Part shown: positions 36,234 through 45,622 of the stretch, piece after piece
Position numbering within the stretch: the first letter of the stretch is position 1
How the letters are laid out: each line of letters starts with the position of its first letter
Assembly (NCBI GenBank): GCA_028291645.1
Contig: JAQGNU010000024.1
Location: forward strand, 1 to 53,407
Length of the DNA: 53,407 nucleotides
Direction: 5' to 3'
DNA from: Nevskia sp.
Lineage (GTDB): Bacteria > Pseudomonadota > Gammaproteobacteria > Nevskiales > Nevskiaceae
Translations under genes and position numbers: made by a program
The notes under the pieces: generated by a model
What the model was told of the DNA's origin: nothing
The model's input: the letters and a program-made list of their open reading frames with translations, nothing else
Database searches by the model: none

Positions 36234-37451
36234 ATGAAGACAGTGGTTCCCGAGATGTTCGAGTTGGTGGATGGCCACAGCAAGCGCGCCGTGATTCGTG
36301 TCATCGGCGTGGGCGGTGGTGGCTGCAATACGGTCAACCAGATGGCCCAGGCCGGCATCGAAGGCGTTGAGTTCATCTGCGCCAACACCGATCGCGTGCA
36401 CCTGGAAAAATGCGCGCCGACGCTGCAGTTACAGATGGGTGTTGAACTAACACGTGGACTCGGCGCGGGCAGCGATCCGGAAGTCGGCGCGGCGGCTGCG
36501 GAAGAAGATCGCGAGCGCATCGCCGAAATGCTGGAAGGCACCGACCTGCTGTTCGTCACCGCCGGCATGGGCGGCGGCACCGGTACCGGTGCGGCACCGG
36601 TGATCGCCGAGATCGCCAAGGAAATGAAGATCCTGACGGTCGCGGTGGTGACCAAGCCGTTCGCCAGCGAAAAAGGCCAGCGCATGACGCGCGCGCTGCA
36701 GGGCATCGTCAAGCTGAGCCAGCAGGTCGATTCCTTGATCGTGATTCCGAACGACAAGCTGCGCCTGGTGCTCGGCGGCAGCATCTCGCTGAAGAATGCG
36801 TTCAAGGCGGCCAACGACGTGCTGCAGAACGCGGTGCTCGGCATTTCCGACCTGATCACGCGGCCGGGCGAGATGAACCTCGACTTCGCCGACGTGCGCA
36901 CGGTGATGAGCAGTCGCGGCACCGCGATGATGGGCATCGGCCGCGCCAGCGGCGAAGACCGCGCCAAGCGTTCGGTCGAAATGGCGCTGTCGAGCCCGCT
37001 GCTCGACGATATCGAAGTGCGCGGCGCGCGCGGCATCCTGGTCAACATCACCTGCGACGACACGCTGACTCTCGACGAATACGAGTTCATCAACTCGCAC
37101 GTCGGCGAGATCGCCTCCGAAGACGCCGATTTCAAGTGCGGCACTTCGTTCGATCCGAACCTCAATGGCGAGATTCGCGTCACCGTGGTCGCCACCGGTC
37201 TGGAAGGCCAGCGCATCGTGCATGCCGTGCCGGAGAGCTTGCCGAACCGTCTGAAGGGCCCGAGCCTGGGTCATGCCGCCGGCAACGTCACACCGATGCG
37301 GCAACCGCTACGGTCGGCGCGCCCGCAGGATGTCGAGATTCCGACGCTGATGCGCAATTCGCGGCAGTCCGGCAGCGGCCTAGCCGCGCTGGCGGATTAC
37401 AACGAGGAGCTGCTCGACATTCCGGCATTCCTGCGCGCGCAGGCCGACTAA
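36234..37451 (+). CDS. ftsZ: Cell division GTPase FtsZ
   Basis: FtsZ is the tubulin-like GTPase that forms the Z ring. The 405-aa protein has [18 protein letters not shown], the GTP motif GGGTGTG (113-119), the T7 loop with [11 protein letters not shown] and a variable linker. It ends in the conserved C-terminal peptide [13 protein letters not shown], which binds FtsA, ZipA and ZapD. The ATG at 36234 has AAGGAG 7 bases upstream; an upstream in-frame start exists but lacks the family N-terminus. The leader is AT-rich compared with the rest of the cluster. Confidence 0.98.
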   Translation: MKTVVPEMFELVDGHSKRAVIRVIGVGGGGCNTVNQMAQAGIEGVEFICANTDRVHLEKCAPTLQLQMGVELTRGLGAGSDPEVGAAAAEEDRERIAEMLEGTDLLFVTAGMGGGTGTGAAPVIAEIAKEMKILTVAVVTKPFASEKGQRMTRALQGIVKLSQQVDSLIVIPNDKLRLVLGGSISLKNAFKAANDVLQNAVLGISDLITRPGEMNLDFADVRTVMSSRGTAMMGIGRASGEDRAKRSVEMALSSPLLDDIEVRGARGILVNITCDDTLTLDEYEFINSHVGEIASEDADFKCGTSFDPNLNGEIRVTVVATGLEGQRIVHAVPESLPNRLKGPSLGHAAGNVTPMRQPLRSARPQDVEIPTLMRNSRQSGSGLAALADYNEELLDIPAFLRAQAD

Positions 37452-37498
37452 GGACAGCCGGTCGGCGCGCGTCGGCCGGACTGCGATTCGGGCGGGTC

Positions 37499-37528
37499 AG
37501 CGCCTCCTGGGGGAGGTGCTAAACTTTT
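37499..37528 (+). terminator. Hairpin with T-run between ftsZ and lpxC
   Basis: AGCGCCTCC (37499-37507) and GGAGGTGCT (37512-37520) form a 9-bp stem with one G-U pair and loop TGGG. AAACTTTT follows. This looks like an intrinsic terminator or attenuator that would reduce read-through from the dcw cluster into lpxC. A weaker hairpin precedes it at 37458-37479. Confidence 0.5.
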
Positions 37529-37587
37529 GCCGCTCCGACCCTGTCCTACGCGGCGACGCGCTCGCGCGACCATTGGCATCTGCCTCG

Positions 37588-38505
37588 ATGATCTCTCAAA
37601 GAACCCTGCGTAATCCGATTCGCGCCAGCGGCGTCGGACTGCATAGTGGGCACAAGGTATTCATGTCGCTGTTGCCGGCGGCGGTCGATAGCGGCATCGT
37701 GTTCCGCCGCGTGGATCTCGATCCGCCACGCGAGATCAAAGCGCGCGCGGCCGCGGTCGGCGAGACCACGCTGTCGAGCAATCTGATCGAGGACGGCGTC
37801 AAGATCGGCACGGTCGAGCATCTGATGTCGGCGCTGGCGGGGCTCGGCATCGACAACTGCATCGCCGAGCTGTCGGCGCCGGAAGTGCCGATCATGGACG
37901 GCAGCGCCGCACCGCTGGTGTTCCTGATCCAGTCGGCCGGCATCCGCGAACAGGATGCGCCGAAACGCTTCCTGAAATTAAAGCAGCCGATACAAGTCAG
38001 CGACGGCGACAAATGGGCGCGGCTCGAACCCTACAACGGCTTCCGCCTGAACTTCCATATCGATTTCGATCACCCGCTGGTAAAAGCGACCGCGCAGACC
38101 GCAAGTATCGAGTTCTCCACTGCGGCCTATATCCGCGAGGTCAGTCGTGCTCGTACGTTCGGCTTCATGCGCGAGTTCGAATACTTGCGTTCGCGCAAGC
38201 TGGCGCTCGGTGCCAGCCTGGAAAATGCAGTCGCGGTGGACCAGTTCCGGGTGCTGAACCAGGATGGCCTGCGCTACGCCGACGAGTTCGTGCGACACAA
38301 GATTCTCGACGCGGTCGGCGATCTTTACCTTCTGGGCCATCCGCTGATCGGGGCCTACACCGCCTTCAAGTCCGGCCATGCCCTCAACAACCGGCTGGCG
38401 CGCGCCGTATTGGCCGATGAATCGGCTTGGGAATTGGTGGTTTTCGAGGACGAGCCTTCGCCGGCGGCCTCGTTTTACCCACGCCCGGCGGCAGCTTTAG
38501 CCTAG
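37588..38505 (+). CDS. lpxC: UDP-3-O-acyl-N-acetylglucosamine deacetylase LpxC
   Basis: LpxC carries out the first committed step of lipid A synthesis, removing acetate from UDP-3-O-acyl-GlcNAc. The 305-aa zinc enzyme has [25 protein letters not shown] with Glu77 and zinc ligand His78, and [12 protein letters not shown]. The second and third zinc ligands are His236 and Asp240 in [10 protein letters not shown], and the general acid is His263 in FKSGHALNN. The start MISQRTLRN matches homologues; the ribosome site is weak. It follows ftsZ after a hairpin. Confidence 0.97.
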   Translation: MISQRTLRNPIRASGVGLHSGHKVFMSLLPAAVDSGIVFRRVDLDPPREIKARAAAVGETTLSSNLIEDGVKIGTVEHLMSALAGLGIDNCIAELSAPEVPIMDGSAAPLVFLIQSAGIREQDAPKRFLKLKQPIQVSDGDKWARLEPYNGFRLNFHIDFDHPLVKATAQTASIEFSTAAYIREVSRARTFGFMREFEYLRSRKLALGASLENAVAVDQFRVLNQDGLRYADEFVRHKILDAVGDLYLLGHPLIGAYTAFKSGHALNNRLARAVLADESAWELVVFEDEPSPAASFYPRPAAALA

Positions 38506-38529
38506 TTCGGCGGTCGACCCAACCCGCCT

Positions 38530-38578
38530 GCCAGGGGCAATTTGGCCCTTGGGCGTGCCCTGAAACGGGGCATTCGCC
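38530..38578. terminator. Stem-loops between convergent lpxC and dciA-like gene
   Basis: Two adjacent imperfect hairpins lie here: CCAGGGGC with GGCCCTTGG (about 38531-38552), and GGCGTGCCC with GGGGCATTCGCC (about 38552-38577). Placed between converging genes, they could stop transcription from both sides. There is no strong T-tract, so confidence is low. Confidence 0.35.
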
Positions 38579-38658
38579 TTGCGCCGATCGCAAAATCGCG
38601 CTTAGACTCCGAGCAACCCGGATGTGATCTGGGTCAAATTTTGCGTAGAACTTTGGGG

Positions 38659-38976
38659 TCAGGCGGGCGGAACGATTTTGGTGACCACTTGGGTGGCCGA
38701 CAGATCGAACGCTTGCCGGAGATAAGTCAGGAGTTCGTTTTCACGGTAGCGAATCGCGACCAGCGCTGCGGCGGAGTCGGCATGCAGAATCAGCGTGCCC
38801 TCCTGTTCTGCGGCGACGCGGATCGATTGGCGTACCGAGTCCGGGAGCCACTGGCGGAGAGAATTTTGGAGCTGCGTCAGCCGTTCGGCTTCGGTTAGCA
38901 GGCGGCGCGCAGAAAACAGCGGATCACTCAGAAAAGAGCCGATGCTTCGAGCCTCGGATGGCGACTTCTGCTTCAC
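38659..38976 (-). CDS. DUF721 (DciA-like) protein
   Basis: A 105-aa protein of the DUF721 family, with ARRLLTEAERLTQLQNSLRQWLPDSVRQ and GTLILHADSAAALVAIRYRENELLTYLRQ. Members include DciA, which loads or assists the replicative helicase DnaB in bacteria that lack DnaC. Gammaproteobacteria outside the enterics carry it between lpxC and secA, as here. It is on the opposite strand to its neighbours, and its start faces the M23 peptidase gene 21 bp away, so their promoters must overlap. Confidence 0.88.
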   Translation of the reverse strand: MKQKSPSEARSIGSFLSDPLFSARRLLTEAERLTQLQNSLRQWLPDSVRQSIRVAAEQEGTLILHADSAAALVAIRYRENELLTYLRQAFDLSATQVVTKIVPPA

Positions 38977-38997
38977 CGATTTCAGGATGGAAAGTAA

Positions 38998-39927
38998 GTG
39001 GATCTAATTCTAATCAGTCACGCGCGCGGCCGCACTTGGCGCCTGCGCGTAGACCCTCGCAGTATCTTCACCTGGCTCCCGATCGGCGCCGTCGCACTGA
39101 CGCTTTCCGCACTGTTCTTCGTAGCTGGCTGGTGGTTACGCCCAGATAGCACCGCGTTGCCGTCACCGGTGTTGAGCTCCTGGGCCAAGGACATGCAGCA
39201 GCAGCGCCAACAACTGGCGGACGCGCGCGCAAAAGCCGAAGAGGATGCGCATGGCCTGGCACGCCGCATCGCGCAGTTGCAAGCCTATGTGATGCGTCTC
39301 GATGCCGCCGGCAGCCGCATGACACAAATTGCCAACATCGACCCCACCGAGTTCAATTTTGACAAGCCACCGCCGATGGGCGGCCCGGAGATTCTTGACG
39401 CCTCGCAGCCGCTGGTACTGAGCAGCGCGGTCGATTCGCTCGATCAGCTGCAACTGCAGCTGAGCGATCGCGAGCGGCAGATGCGGGTGCTGGAAGACCT
39501 GTTGCTGGCGGGACGCCTGCAGAAAGAAATCAAACCTTCGGGCTGGCCGATCAGCGTCGGTTACATCACTTCGCCGTACGGTAATCGCACCGATCCGTTT
39601 ACCGGGCTGCACGCTTATCACCCCGGTATCGACTTCGCAGCGGCGGAAGGTTCGGAAGTGCTGGCGGTGGCCTCCGGCATCGTCACCGAATCCGGCGATC
39701 ACAGCGGCTACGGCAATCTGGTCGAAATCAATCACGGCAATGGTTACGTCACCCGCTACGGGCACAACGAGCAGATCCTGGTGAAAGTCGGCGATCGGAT
39801 CAAGAAAGGCCAGGCCATCGCGCTGATGGGCAGTACCGGTCGTTCGACCGGCCCGCACGTCCATTTCGAAGTGCTGCTGAACGGCAACATCGTCAATCCC
39901 GAGCAGTACATCGCTGCCGCCAGGTAG
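38998..39927 (+). CDS. M23-family (LytM) peptidase, membrane-anchored
   Basis: A 309-aa protein with one N-terminal membrane helix (about 27-48), a coiled coil (AKDMQQQRQQLADARAKAEEDA, and LDQLQLQLSDRERQMRVLE) and a C-terminal LytM domain. The zinc site is His208 and Asp212 in HPGIDF, with HVH (287-289); YGN and RYGH are also in place. All ligands are present, so it is probably an active endopeptidase of the cell wall or the activator of one. Start is GTG 38998; the ribosome site is poor. A homologue sits just before secA in pseudomonads and xanthomonads. Confidence 0.92.
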   Translation: MDLILISHARGRTWRLRVDPRSIFTWLPIGAVALTLSALFFVAGWWLRPDSTALPSPVLSSWAKDMQQQRQQLADARAKAEEDAHGLARRIAQLQAYVMRLDAAGSRMTQIANIDPTEFNFDKPPPMGGPEILDASQPLVLSSAVDSLDQLQLQLSDRERQMRVLEDLLLAGRLQKEIKPSGWPISVGYITSPYGNRTDPFTGLHAYHPGIDFAAAEGSEVLAVASGIVTESGDHSGYGNLVEINHGNGYVTRYGHNEQILVKVGDRIKKGQAIALMGSTGRSTGPHVHFEVLLNGNIVNPEQYIAAAR

Positions 39928-39953
39928 TCGAAGGCCGCTTGCTTGTGTGAATA

Positions 39954-39977
39954 GTCCGCGCCATGAATGGCGCGGAC
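39954..39977. terminator. Perfect 11-bp hairpin after the M23 gene
   Basis: GTCCGCGCCAT (39954-39964) and ATGGCGCGGAC (39967-39977) form a perfect 11-bp stem with a 2-nt loop, 27 bp after the stop codon. A second small stem, GCGGCTT/AAGCCGC, lies at 39996-40012. No T-tract follows, so termination is possible but not proven; a REP-like role is the alternative. Confidence 0.5.
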
Positions 39978-40103
39978 TTGTCAGGACGACACTCGGCGGC
40001 TTGAAAAGCCGCTCGGGTATACCAAGTCTTAAGGCATAATCCACCTTCCCCGACTTAGGGCGCCTTCGCGCTTGAGCGCGAATGGCCGGTCCTCAAAACT
40101 CGC

Positions 40104-42902
40104 ATGCTGAATAACTTTCTCGCGCGCCTCTTCGGAAGCCGCAACCAACGCCTGATCAAGCGCCTCGGTGGCGTCGTCGCGACCATCAATGCGCTGGAGC
40201 CGAAGTACCAGGCTCTGGGCGACAGCGAGCTGGCCGCGCAAACCGAGGTCTTGCGCAAACGTCTGGCCGGCGGCGAGACGCTCGATGCGCTGCTGTCCGA
40301 TGCCTTCGCCGTGGTGCGCGAAGCCGGTCGCCGCGTGCTCGGCATGCGCCACTTCGATATGCAGTTGCTCGGCGGCGCAGTGCTGCATCAGGGCAAGATT
40401 TCGGAAATGCGCACCGGCGAAGGCAAGACGCTGGTGGCGACGTTGCCGGCGTATCTGAATGCGCTGACCGGCAAGGGCGTGCACATCGTCACCGTCAACG
40501 ATTATCTGGCGCGTCGCGATGCCGAGTGGATGGGCCGCATCCATCGCTTCCTGGGCTTGAGCGTCGGCGTCGTCGTGCCGGGTCAGTCGCCGCAGGAAAA
40601 GCGCGAAGCCTATGCCGCCGACATCACTTACGCCACCAACAACGAGCTCGGCTTCGACTATTTGCGCGACAACCTGGCGTTCTCGCTCAATGACAAATCG
40701 CAGCGCGGCCACGCGTTCGCGATCGTCGACGAAGTCGATTCGATCCTGATCGACGAAGCGCGCACGCCGCTGATCATCAGCGGCCCGACCGACGACGATC
40801 CGGAACTGTGGCGCCAGTTGAATGGCCTGATCCCGCGTCTGCACGCACAGAAAGACGAGGAAGGCGAAGGCGACTTCTGGGCCGACGAGAAAGGCAAGCA
40901 GGTGCATTTGTCGGAAGCCGGCCACGAGAAGATCGAGGACCTGCTGCGCGAAATCGGCCTGCTCGCCGAAGAGGAAAGCCTCTACGATCCGAGCCGCATC
41001 GTGCTGGTCCATCACTTGAACGCACTGCTGCGCGCACATCATCTGTACAAGCGCGATGTCGAGTACATCGTGCGCGGCGGCCAGATCGTCATCATCGACG
41101 AATTCACCGGCCGCATGATGAGCGGACGGCGCTGGTCCGACGGCCTGCATCAGGCGGTCGAAGCCAAGGAAGGCGTTGCGATCCAGCAGGAAAACCAGAC
41201 GCTGGCGTCGATCACGTTCCAGAACTACTTCCGCCTGTACGGCAAGCTCGCCGGCATGACCGGCACCGCCGATACCGAGGCCTACGAATTCCAGAGCATC
41301 TACAATCTGGAAGTGGTGGTGATCCCGACCAACAAGCCGATGATCCGCGACGATCGCGGCGATCTGGTCTACGGCACCGCGAAGGAGAAATTCGAAGCGG
41401 TGATTGCCGACATCGAAGCCGCGCACCAGCGCGAGCAGCCAATTCTGGTCGGCACCGCCAGCATCGAAACCTCGGAGCTGTTGTCCGGTCTGCTCAAGCA
41501 GAAAGGCATCCGCCACGAAGTGCTGAACGCCAAGCAGCACGAGCGCGAAGCCGAGATCGTCGCGCAGGCTGGCCGCTCCGCTGCGGTGACGATCGCCACC
41601 AACATGGCCGGTCGCGGCACCGATATCGTGCTCGGCGGCAGTCTCGAAGCGGAATTGGCACAACTGCCGAACGACGGCACGGTGGCCGCCGAGACCGCGC
41701 GCGAAGAAGCGCGCAGCGCCTGGCGCAAGCATCACGAACAGGTGCTCACCGCCGGCGGTCTCTACGTGATCGGCTCCGAACGCCACGAATCGCGCCGTAT
41801 CGACAACCAGTTGCGCGGACGTTCCGGCCGCCAGGGCGATCCCGGTGCGACGCGCTTCTATCTGTCGCTCGACGACACGCTGATGCGCATCTTCACGCCG
41901 CCGCGCATGCGCGCGCTGCTGCTGCGGCTCGGCATGCAGGACGGCGAGGCGCTGGAACATGGCATGGTCACGCGCGCGATCGAAACTGCGCAGCGCAAGG
42001 TCGAAGCGCACAACTTCGACATCCGCAAAAACCTGCTCGAGTACGACAACGTCGCCAACGATCAGCGCAAGGCGATCTACGAACTGCGCGACGAGCTGAT
42101 GAGCGCGGCCAGCGTGACGCCGCTGATCGACGATATCCGCGTCGACGTCAGCCGCGCGGTGATCGATGCCTACATCGTGCCGCAGAGCCTCGAAGAGCAA
42201 TGGAATCTGGAAGGCCTGGAAGAAGCGCTGCAACGCGATTTCGATCTGCGCACGCCCTTGCGCGACTGGCTCAAGGCCGAGCCGCAGCTGGAAGAAAAAG
42301 ACCTGCGCGAACGCGTGCTGAAGGCGCTCAACGACGCCTATGCCAGCAAGAAGCAACGCGATCCGGCGGCACTCGAACACGCCGAGAAAGTCATCACGCT
42401 GCAGATTCTCGACCAGTATTGGCGCGAGCATCTGGCCGCGATCGACTACCTGCGCCAAGGCATCCATCTGCGCGGCTATGCGCAGAAAGATCCGAAGCAG
42501 GAATACAAGCGCGAAGCCTTCACCATGTTCAACGACATGCTGGCGCGCTTCAAACATGCGGTGATCTCAAATCTGTCGCGCGTGCAGCTGTTGTCGGAAG
42601 CCGAAGTCGCCGCGCTCGAAGAGGAGCGTCGGCGTCCGCTGGCACTGCAGGCGCAGCATGCCGAAGCGCAGAGCGTGCTGGCGGCCGAGTTGCCGGCGGC
42701 TAAACCTGCAGAACTGCCGCGGCGCTTGCCGATGGCCGCCTCGCTGGTTCAGGGGCGTGCGCTGGACAGTTCGGATGGCAATGCGGCGCTGTCGGATCAT
42801 GCGGAAACATTCGTGCGCGAAGCGCCCAAGGTCGGCCGCAACGATCCTTGCCCTTGCGGTTCCGGCAAGAAGTTCAAGCAGTGTCACGGCCGGCTGGCGT
42901 AA
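40104..42902 (+). CDS. secA: Protein translocase ATPase SecA
   Basis: SecA drives preprotein export through SecYEG. The 932-aa protein has [14 protein letters not shown] (Walker A, 101-114), [34 protein letters not shown] (DEAD site), [30 protein letters not shown] (motif V) and [15 protein letters not shown]. The C-terminal zinc site [14 protein letters not shown] binds SecB and lipid. Length and all motifs are normal. The long open frame on the opposite strand is only a shadow. Confidence 0.98.
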   Translation: MLNNFLARLFGSRNQRLIKRLGGVVATINALEPKYQALGDSELAAQTEVLRKRLAGGETLDALLSDAFAVVREAGRRVLGMRHFDMQLLGGAVLHQGKISEMRTGEGKTLVATLPAYLNALTGKGVHIVTVNDYLARRDAEWMGRIHRFLGLSVGVVVPGQSPQEKREAYAADITYATNNELGFDYLRDNLAFSLNDKSQRGHAFAIVDEVDSILIDEARTPLIISGPTDDDPELWRQLNGLIPRLHAQKDEEGEGDFWADEKGKQVHLSEAGHEKIEDLLREIGLLAEEESLYDPSRIVLVHHLNALLRAHHLYKRDVEYIVRGGQIVIIDEFTGRMMSGRRWSDGLHQAVEAKEGVAIQQENQTLASITFQNYFRLYGKLAGMTGTADTEAYEFQSIYNLEVVVIPTNKPMIRDDRGDLVYGTAKEKFEAVIADIEAAHQREQPILVGTASIETSELLSGLLKQKGIRHEVLNAKQHEREAEIVAQAGRSAAVTIATNMAGRGTDIVLGGSLEAELAQLPNDGTVAAETAREEARSAWRKHHEQVLTAGGLYVIGSERHESRRIDNQLRGRSGRQGDPGATRFYLSLDDTLMRIFTPPRMRALLLRLGMQDGEALEHGMVTRAIETAQRKVEAHNFDIRKNLLEYDNVANDQRKAIYELRDELMSAASVTPLIDDIRVDVSRAVIDAYIVPQSLEEQWNLEGLEEALQRDFDLRTPLRDWLKAEPQLEEKDLRERVLKALNDAYASKKQRDPAALEHAEKVITLQILDQYWREHLAAIDYLRQGIHLRGYAQKDPKQEYKREAFTMFNDMLARFKHAVISNLSRVQLLSEAEVAALEEERRRPLALQAQHAEAQSVLAAELPAAKPAELPRRLPMAASLVQGRALDSSDGNAALSDHAETFVREAPKVGRNDPCPCGSGKKFKQCHGRLA

Positions 42903-42906
42903 CAAG

Positions 42907-42951
42907 CAGTTTCCAGAAACAACTGCTGCTTCCGCCTCTCTCTGGAAACTG
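42907..42951. repeat. Inverted repeat at the secA 3' end
   Basis: CAGTTTCCAGA (42907-42917) and TCTGGAAACTG (42941-42951) are perfect 11-bp complements with a 23-nt loop. A further partial copy of the right arm (ACTGGAAACTAG) follows at about 42961-42975, and a left-arm-like TTCCAGTTTCAG recurs just after argJ near 44202. The stem may end the secA transcript or hold a repeat-family remnant around argJ. Confidence 0.45.
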
Positions 42952-42980
42952 GATGCAGGAAACTGGAAACTAGCTTCTCT

Positions 42981-44201
42981 ATGCCCGTCAATCTGAAAGC
43001 GCCTGAGAATCTGTTGCCAGTGGCGGGCGTGCGCCTCGGCACCGCTGAAGCGGCAATCAAGAAGGCTGGCCGCAAAGACTTGCTGCTGATCGAACTCGCC
43101 GCGGGCAGCCGTGTCGCCGGCGTGTTCACGCAGAACAGTTTCGCCGCGGCGCCGGTGCAGGTCTGCCGTCAGCATCTGGCGAGCGCCCTGCCGATTCGCG
43201 CGCTGCTGATCAACGCCGGCAACGCCAATGCGGCGACCGGCAATGGCGGGCTGGCCGACGCGCAGCGCACCAGCGCTGCGGTGGCGCAGGCACTCGCTTG
43301 CGCAGCATCGCAGGTGTTGCCGTTTTCGACCGGCGTGATCGGTCAGCGGCTGCCGGTCGAGCGCATGCTGGCGGCAGTGCCGCGCGCGCAAGCGGCGCTT
43401 CATGCCGAAGCCTGGGGCGAAGCCGCGCAGGCGATCATGACCACCGACACCGTGGCGAAGGGCGCCAGCCGCCTCGTCGAAACCGCGCAAGGCGCGGTGA
43501 CCGTCACCGGCATCGCCAAAGGTGTCGGCATGATCCACCCGGACATGGCGACCCTGCTGGCCTTTGTCTGCACCGATGCGCGGCTGACGCCGGCAGCGAC
43601 GCGCGCGGCGATTCAGCACGCCGCCGCGCGGTCGTTCAACTGCGCCACCGTCGATGGCGATACTTCGACCAACGATTCCTTCGTGCTGTGCGCGACCGCG
43701 CAGGTCGGCGGCCAGGATATCGATGTCGATCACAGCGACTACGCGATCGTGCTCGAAGCGATCAGCGCCGTTTCGATCGAACTGGCGCAGGCGATCGTGC
43801 GCGACGGCGAAGGCGCGACCAAGTTCATCACCATCGAAGTGTTCGATGCGCGCGATGCGGTCGAAGCACGCAAGGTCGCGCTGTCGATCGCGCACTCGCC
43901 CTTGGTAAAGACGGCGATGTTCGCCAGCGATGCCAATTGGGGCCGCATCGTGATGGCGGTCGGCAAGGCCGGCGTCGAGGGTCTGCATCCGAGCACGGTG
44001 AGCCTTGCGCTCGACGAGGTGCTGCTGATCGAAGGCGGCGAGCCGCATCCGCAGTATCGCGAGGAACTGGGTGCTGCCGTGGTGGCGAAGGCAGAGTTCA
44101 GCATTCACGTCGGACTCGGGCGTGGTACCGCCCGTGCGCGCATCTGGACCTGCGATTTCAGTTACGACTACGTCAAGATCAACGCCGAGTACCGTACTTA
44201 A
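42981..44201 (+). CDS. argJ: Bifunctional glutamate N-acetyltransferase/ornithine acetyltransferase ArgJ
   Basis: ArgJ recycles acetyl groups in arginine synthesis by moving acetate from N-acetylornithine to glutamate. The 406-aa precursor shows INAGNANAATGNGG, PFSTGVIGQRLP, IMTTDTVAKGAS, the self-cleavage motif GMIHPDMATLLAFV (cut before Thr, giving alpha and beta chains), CATVDGDTSTNDSF, GEGATKFITIEV, SDANWGRIVMAVGKAG and WTCDFSYDYVKINAEYRT. It is whole. It follows secA as in many related genomes; whether it also uses acetyl-CoA cannot be read from sequence. Confidence 0.96.
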   Translation: MPVNLKAPENLLPVAGVRLGTAEAAIKKAGRKDLLLIELAAGSRVAGVFTQNSFAAAPVQVCRQHLASALPIRALLINAGNANAATGNGGLADAQRTSAAVAQALACAASQVLPFSTGVIGQRLPVERMLAAVPRAQAALHAEAWGEAAQAIMTTDTVAKGASRLVETAQGAVTVTGIAKGVGMIHPDMATLLAFVCTDARLTPAATRAAIQHAAARSFNCATVDGDTSTNDSFVLCATAQVGGQDIDVDHSDYAIVLEAISAVSIELAQAIVRDGEGATKFITIEVFDARDAVEARKVALSIAHSPLVKTAMFASDANWGRIVMAVGKAGVEGLHPSTVSLALDEVLLIEGGEPHPQYREELGAAVVAKAEFSIHVGLGRGTARARIWTCDFSYDYVKINAEYRT

Positions 44202-44233
44202 TTCCAGTTTCAGATCATTCCTGAACCCTTGCG

Positions 44234-44321
44234 CCCTCACCCCCTACCCCTCTCCCAGAGGGAGAGGGGATCTCGTTTCCCTTCTCCCTTCGGGAGAAGG
44301 TGCCCGCAGGGCGGATGAGGG
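44234..44321. repeat. Double-hairpin dispersed repeat, copy 1
   Basis: Two perfect stems lie side by side: CCCCTCTCCC/GGGAGAGGGG (44247-44269) and CCTTCTCCC/GGGAGAAGG (44280-44300). They are framed by CCCTCACCC at the left and GGATGAGGG at the right. A related copy in reverse orientation is at 49287-49384. Such CTCTCCC/GGGAGAG palindromes occur in many copies in Xanthomonadales and other genomes. It separates argJ from the Nudix gene. Confidence 0.75.
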
Positions 44322-44378
44322 AGCGCTGTCTGAATTCAGCATGAATTGGAAATGGAATAAGGGCTGCACAAAGGAGCC

Positions 44379-45332
44379 ATGCGCTTGAGTTCGGATGATG
44401 CGCGACCCGTCATTCATGTCGCCTGCGGCGTGCTGATCCGCGCGTCCGGCGAGGTGCTGCTGGCGCAACGTCCGCTTGGCAAACTCGCCGCCGGCAAGTG
44501 GGAATTCCCTGGCGGCAAAATCGAGCGCGGCGAAACGCCGTATCAGGCGCTGCTGCGCGAACTCGACGAGGAACTCGGCGTGCAGGTGCGATCCGCAAGG
44601 CGGCTGGCGCATCTGCGGCAGGACTATTCTGATCGTCTGGTCTGGCTCGATACCTGGCTGGTCGATGGTTTCGACGGCGCGCCGCAGTCGCGCGAAGGCC
44701 AAGGCCTCGCCTGGACTGCGCCGCCGCGGATTGCCGAATTCGATGTGCTGCCGTCGTGCTGGCGCGTCGCCGCCGCCTTGCAGTTGCCGCGCGAATACGT
44801 GTTCACGCCACCGCAGGCGAGGCCGCATGCCGTACTGCAAGGACTGGCGCAGTTGCCGAGCCAGTGCTTGCTGCGGTTGCGCCTGCCAGGGCTCGACGAT
44901 GCCGCTTATGCCGAGTTGGCGAAACAGCTTATCGCCGCTGCACGCGCACGCTGCATCGGCGTCGTACTCGATCGCGATCCGGCGCAGGTGCAAGCACTCG
45001 GCGCGGCCGGCTGGCACGCGACGGTGCAGCGCCTGGACGAGCTGCGGCAGCGTCCACTGCCGCAGGGCCGCTGGTTTCTGGCGTCTGCGCACGACGCCAC
45101 CGAGATCGCGGCGGCGCATGCGCTGGGTGCGGATGCGGTGGTGGTCGGGCCGGTGCGCGCGACGACGACGCATCCGGATGCCGTGCCGCTCGGTTGGGAC
45201 GGATTCGCCGCGCTCGCCAATCGCGCCGGTTTGCCGGTCTATGCGCTGGGTGGCGTGGGGCGCGCCGATCAGCTGCCGGCGCAGCGTCACGGCGCATTCG
45301 GCATCGCCGCGATCTCAGCCTACTGGCCTTAA
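44379..45332 (+). CDS. Nudix hydrolase fused to a ThiE/TenI-like domain
   Basis: A 317-aa two-domain protein. The N-terminal MutT-like Nudix domain has a full Nudix box (GKIERGE...RELDEELGV, 46-68) after WEFPGG. It should hydrolyse 8-oxo-dGTP and thereby prevent oxidation-driven mutations. From about residue 145 a thiamine-phosphate-synthase-like TIM barrel follows (PSQCLLRLRLPGLDD, WFLASAHDATEIAAAHALGADAVVVGPV, LPVYALGGVGRADQL). The role of the second domain in this common fusion is unknown. AAAGGAG precedes the ATG. yacG follows convergently. Confidence 0.92.
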   Translation: MRLSSDDARPVIHVACGVLIRASGEVLLAQRPLGKLAAGKWEFPGGKIERGETPYQALLRELDEELGVQVRSARRLAHLRQDYSDRLVWLDTWLVDGFDGAPQSREGQGLAWTAPPRIAEFDVLPSCWRVAAALQLPREYVFTPPQARPHAVLQGLAQLPSQCLLRLRLPGLDDAAYAELAKQLIAAARARCIGVVLDRDPAQVQALGAAGWHATVQRLDELRQRPLPQGRWFLASAHDATEIAAAHALGADAVVVGPVRATTTHPDAVPLGWDGFAALANRAGLPVYALGGVGRADQLPAQRHGAFGIAAISAYWP

Positions 45333-45384
45333 TGCGCGGTGCGCGATGCGGCAAGTCTGCTGCGATCGACTGGTGCAGCAGCGC

Positions 45385-45609
45385 TTACTGGTCCTGCGAA
45401 TCGTCGCGTTCGGACGATTCATCTTCGATCGGGCGCTCGCCCGGAATCGCGTAGCGCTCGCTGAACCAGTCGCCCAGGTCGATCAGCTTGCAGCGCTCGC
45501 TGCAGAACGGTCGCCAGCGATTGGCGGGGTCGAGACGCGTGCTGCTGCCGCAGCGTGGACAGCGGGCAATGCGCGGTTTCACCGCAGGTTCGCGCGCGTC
45601 GGACGGCAT
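45385..45609 (-). CDS. yacG: DNA gyrase inhibitor YacG
   Basis: A 74-aa zinc protein with Cys17-x2-Cys20 and Cys36-x3-Cys40 in the family pattern (RCPRCGSSTRL; RWRPFCSERCKLIDLGDW), then an acidic tail. YacG binds GyrB and blocks DNA gyrase activity in E. coli. The open frame continues upstream; ATG 45609 gives the expected size. It follows zapD by 13 bp, in the conserved coaE-zapD-yacG order. Confidence 0.94.
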   Translation of the reverse strand: MPSDAREPAVKPRIARCPRCGSSTRLDPANRWRPFCSERCKLIDLGDWFSERYAIPGERPIEDESSERDDSQDQ

Positions 45610-45622
45610 TCCGCGACCAATC

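Noticed and set aside
40029-42557. An 842-codon open frame on the minus strand across secA
   Set aside because: It is a frame shadow of the GC-rich secA gene. Its composition (His/Gln/Arg/Ala/Asp-rich) matches no protein family, while SecA on the plus strand is complete with all motifs.
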